A stretch of DNA of 64,000 nt from Tetrahymena thermophila SB210 (lineage: Eukaryota > Ciliophora > Oligohymenophorea > Hymenostomatida > Tetrahymenidae), in NCBI RefSeq assembly GCF_000189635.1, contig NW_002476336.1:310001-374000 (forward strand). The letters run 5' to 3'. The position numbers and the translations under genes are program-made. Below the pieces are notes generated by a model, which ran no database searches, had not been told where the DNA came from, and worked only from the letters and a program-made list of their open reading frames with translations. Shown here in pieces: positions 61,902 through 64,000 of the stretch (position 1 is its first letter; every line of letters begins with the position of its first letter).

Positions 61902-64000
61902 TTAATAATACATATTTTAATTTTTTTTGTTCTCACTTCGGAATTTTAATCAAGAGCTTAATTTTATACTTAAAAATTATAATACAGAAAGTTAGTTATA
62001 AACTTAGATTATAATAGTGAAAGAAATATTGGTTGATATAAATAATACTATTGTAAATTCTTTTTTATTAAAGTTATATTTTAACAAAAATTAAACAAAA
62101 AAAGATTAACCCTATTATAAAAACAAAAATTAAAATATTTATCTTTATATAAATTATATATTTGATAAATTACAGTATTTTAAACTCTTTTTTAGAATAT
62201 TCAAATATAATATTCAATAAATACCTTTTTAAAATAAAATCTTGAGTGAGTAGCTCACATCATTTTTAATATTTTTATTGAAAATTTGATTTCAATTAAA
62301 TAATATAATAATAATCGAGAGAAAAGCAGTTAACTCTTAACAGAATATTAGATAATATTAATTTTTAGAAAATTTAAAAACTAAAAACTCTAAACTGATC
62401 ATTAAATAGATGTTTAGCTTTAATATAAAAAGTGTAGATTGAAATTTTCAAAAATAAGAAAGATATTTATCTTTTTATAAAAATACATATTATATAAATC
62501 AAATTAATAGCCTAGATTCCTCTTTTTTTTGCATAAATTTGCTTAATTTTTATGAAATAAATTGTCTATTTTTTTAATAAATATTATATATATTTTTTCT
62601 AAAAATGTTTGAATTATTTATTGCAAAAGTAATTTGCTCCAAAAAAAATTAAATATGAATATAAAACAAATTTTAAAAATAAAGCAGATTTTTTCAAGAT
62701 AATGTCAATGCTTTTATTAAAAGTATAAATATTTATTGAAATAAATCTATTAAAAAATATAGCTTACAAGCGCTTATAAGTTTCATGAATTTTTTATTTA
62801 TTTATTATTTATTATTTTTATTTAATTTTATTTAACTTTTATATTATTTTAATTATTTATTTTAAATTATTTAATATATTTGTTTGTTTGTTTGATTTTT
62901 TATTTTTTATTTTATTAATTTGTTCTATTAATTTTTTCTCTATGTTCTAATTTTTTTCTTTTATTTTTCAATATTCAATTAATTTTAATTTTAAATTTGT
63001 ATTTTAATTTATTATTTTTTCTCAATCTCTTTTTCTAATTTTCTAAAGCTCATTTTTATTGCCTATCTGTTTTTAAAAAATACTTTTTATATATTTAAAA
63101 AATTAAAATTTGGAGAGAGAATTTATTTATATTTGTTTTGACATTTTGAGGGTCCCATTTGCGTTTCTTTTAAAGTATTTTATTTTTCTTAGATTTTTTA
63201 AAAATTAGTTGCATTATTTTTATTTATATGCTCATAAAAACTAGTGGATTGGCTATAAAATAAGTTAAGAAATGGCTGTAGGGATGAGGTGCACATTTTT
63301 AACTATATTTTACAAGGGAGGTTTTAAAAACTTAAATAGATTGAGAGATTTGTCTGAATAATCTTCTCATCTAATATTATTTCTAAGAAAAATAAAATAT
63401 TGATCTTGTAAAAGCGTTCTCATTCTAAAAATCTTATTTGGTAACTTTAAAAACTTTCGGGATAACTTGGCAAAATTATCATGTCTGTATAGTAGTTCCA
63501 TTTATGGATTTAAAAACTAAGCCGAAGTCGATCCTAGAACGAGATTAACCTTTAGCAAACATCATTTATTTGATTGCTTTTTTAATAGAGTTTTCTTTTT
63601 CAGATTTTTTTTCCTCTATTTCTTAATTTTTAAATTAATTTCAAATTATTTTTTCCTTTGAAAGACTTTGTGATATTTTGCAAAATCACAGATTAGAAAA
63701 AAAAGCTTAAGTAAAACAAAAAATAGAAGCTTTAAATAAAAAATTAACTTTTTTATTGAAATGAACTTTAATATGAATACATATTAGTAAATTAAATACT
63801 TTTCATTTTTTTAATGAAAAAAAAAAATTTTCGCAGATTTTGAAATAGATTAAATGCTAATAATTCAATATAAAAATAATTTATAAAAGAAAAAATTAAG
63901 AAATACTGCTAACAAAAATAACATCAATTTATACAAAAAAATTAATATTTTAATAAAAAATTTATATATATATATATAAATATATTCTATTAATATTCTT
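61902..64000. other. Intergenic region to the window edge
   Basis: 2.1 kb without a protein gene. It includes T-rich simple sequence at 62790-63010 and a TA dinucleotide run at the extreme right end. One less AT-rich island lies at about 63240-63560 (see the separate entry). No telomeric repeat was found. Confidence 0.55.
63240..63560. other. Non-coding island of more balanced composition
   Basis: About 320 bp that is clearly richer in G and C than the flanks, with stretches such as ggctgtagggatgaggtgca and ccgaagtcgatcctagaacg. No frame on either strand gives a plausible protein. It may be an RNA gene or part of a gene, but no family was recognised. Confidence 0.3.

Noticed and set aside
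63420-63560. rRNA fragment suggested by strings like cgggataacttgg
   Set aside because: The match to a large-subunit rRNA motif is short and the neighbouring bases do not fit; kept only as an unassigned non-coding island.
1-64000. CRISPR arrays, insertion sequences, telomeric CCCCAA/TTGGGG repeats, bacterial operons
   Set aside because: None seen; spacing, introns and code are those of a ciliate macronuclear chromosome.

Overview
This window reads as a ciliate macronuclear chromosome segment, most likely from Tetrahymena or a close oligohymenophorean. It is very AT-rich. Protein-coding stretches are open only when TAA and TAG are read as glutamine and TGA is the sole stop; this holds in conserved enzymes such as valyl-tRNA synthetase. 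Genes are split by short AT-rich GT-AG introns (25 to about 190 nt) and separated by 0.3-2.7 kb of nearly pure AT spacer. No bacterial-style operon, insertion sequence, CRISPR array or telomeric repeat was seen.

I could build 17 protein-coding genes and 2 tRNA genes. For the spliced models I checked that exon lengths sum to whole codons. Left to right: UNC-93-like transporter (-); a possible histone-fold protein (+); PIG-L GlcNAc-PI de-N-acetylase (+); an 1133-aa coiled-coil orphan (-); a 14-repeat MORN protein (-); a 316-aa orphan (-); an ion-channel homologue with cyclic-nucleotide-binding domain and zinc knuckle (-); a membrane-anchored four-EF-hand protein (-); a second CNBD/zinc-knuckle channel homologue (+); a Ras-like GTPase with a CaaX end (-); a 673-aa orphan (-); an ESCRT-III Snf7/CHMP protein (+); a 954-aa acidic coiled-coil orphan (-); valyl-tRNA synthetase (+); a tiny acidic protein (-); a third CNBD channel with a canonical K+ filter (-); a 1999-aa PAS-domain multipass protein of the tiny-macrocysts (TmcB) type (+); and two identical elongator tRNA-Met genes (-).

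The most interesting theme is three CNBD channel homologues within 36 kb. Two of them (18.3-22.5 kb and 28.3-33.4 kb) share a retroviral-type CCHC zinc knuckle just after the CNBD. Both lack the GYG/GFG selectivity filter and have weakly charged S4 segments. The third (51.5-54.4 kb) keeps a TVGFGD filter and an Arg-rich S4 but has lost key phosphate-binding-cassette residues of its CNBD. This reciprocal pattern suggests, as inference only, non-conducting nucleotide sensors or regulatory subunits alongside a pore-forming subunit. PAS, EF-hand, Ras and channel proteins give the region a signalling and membrane flavour, but I see no evidence of co-regulation.
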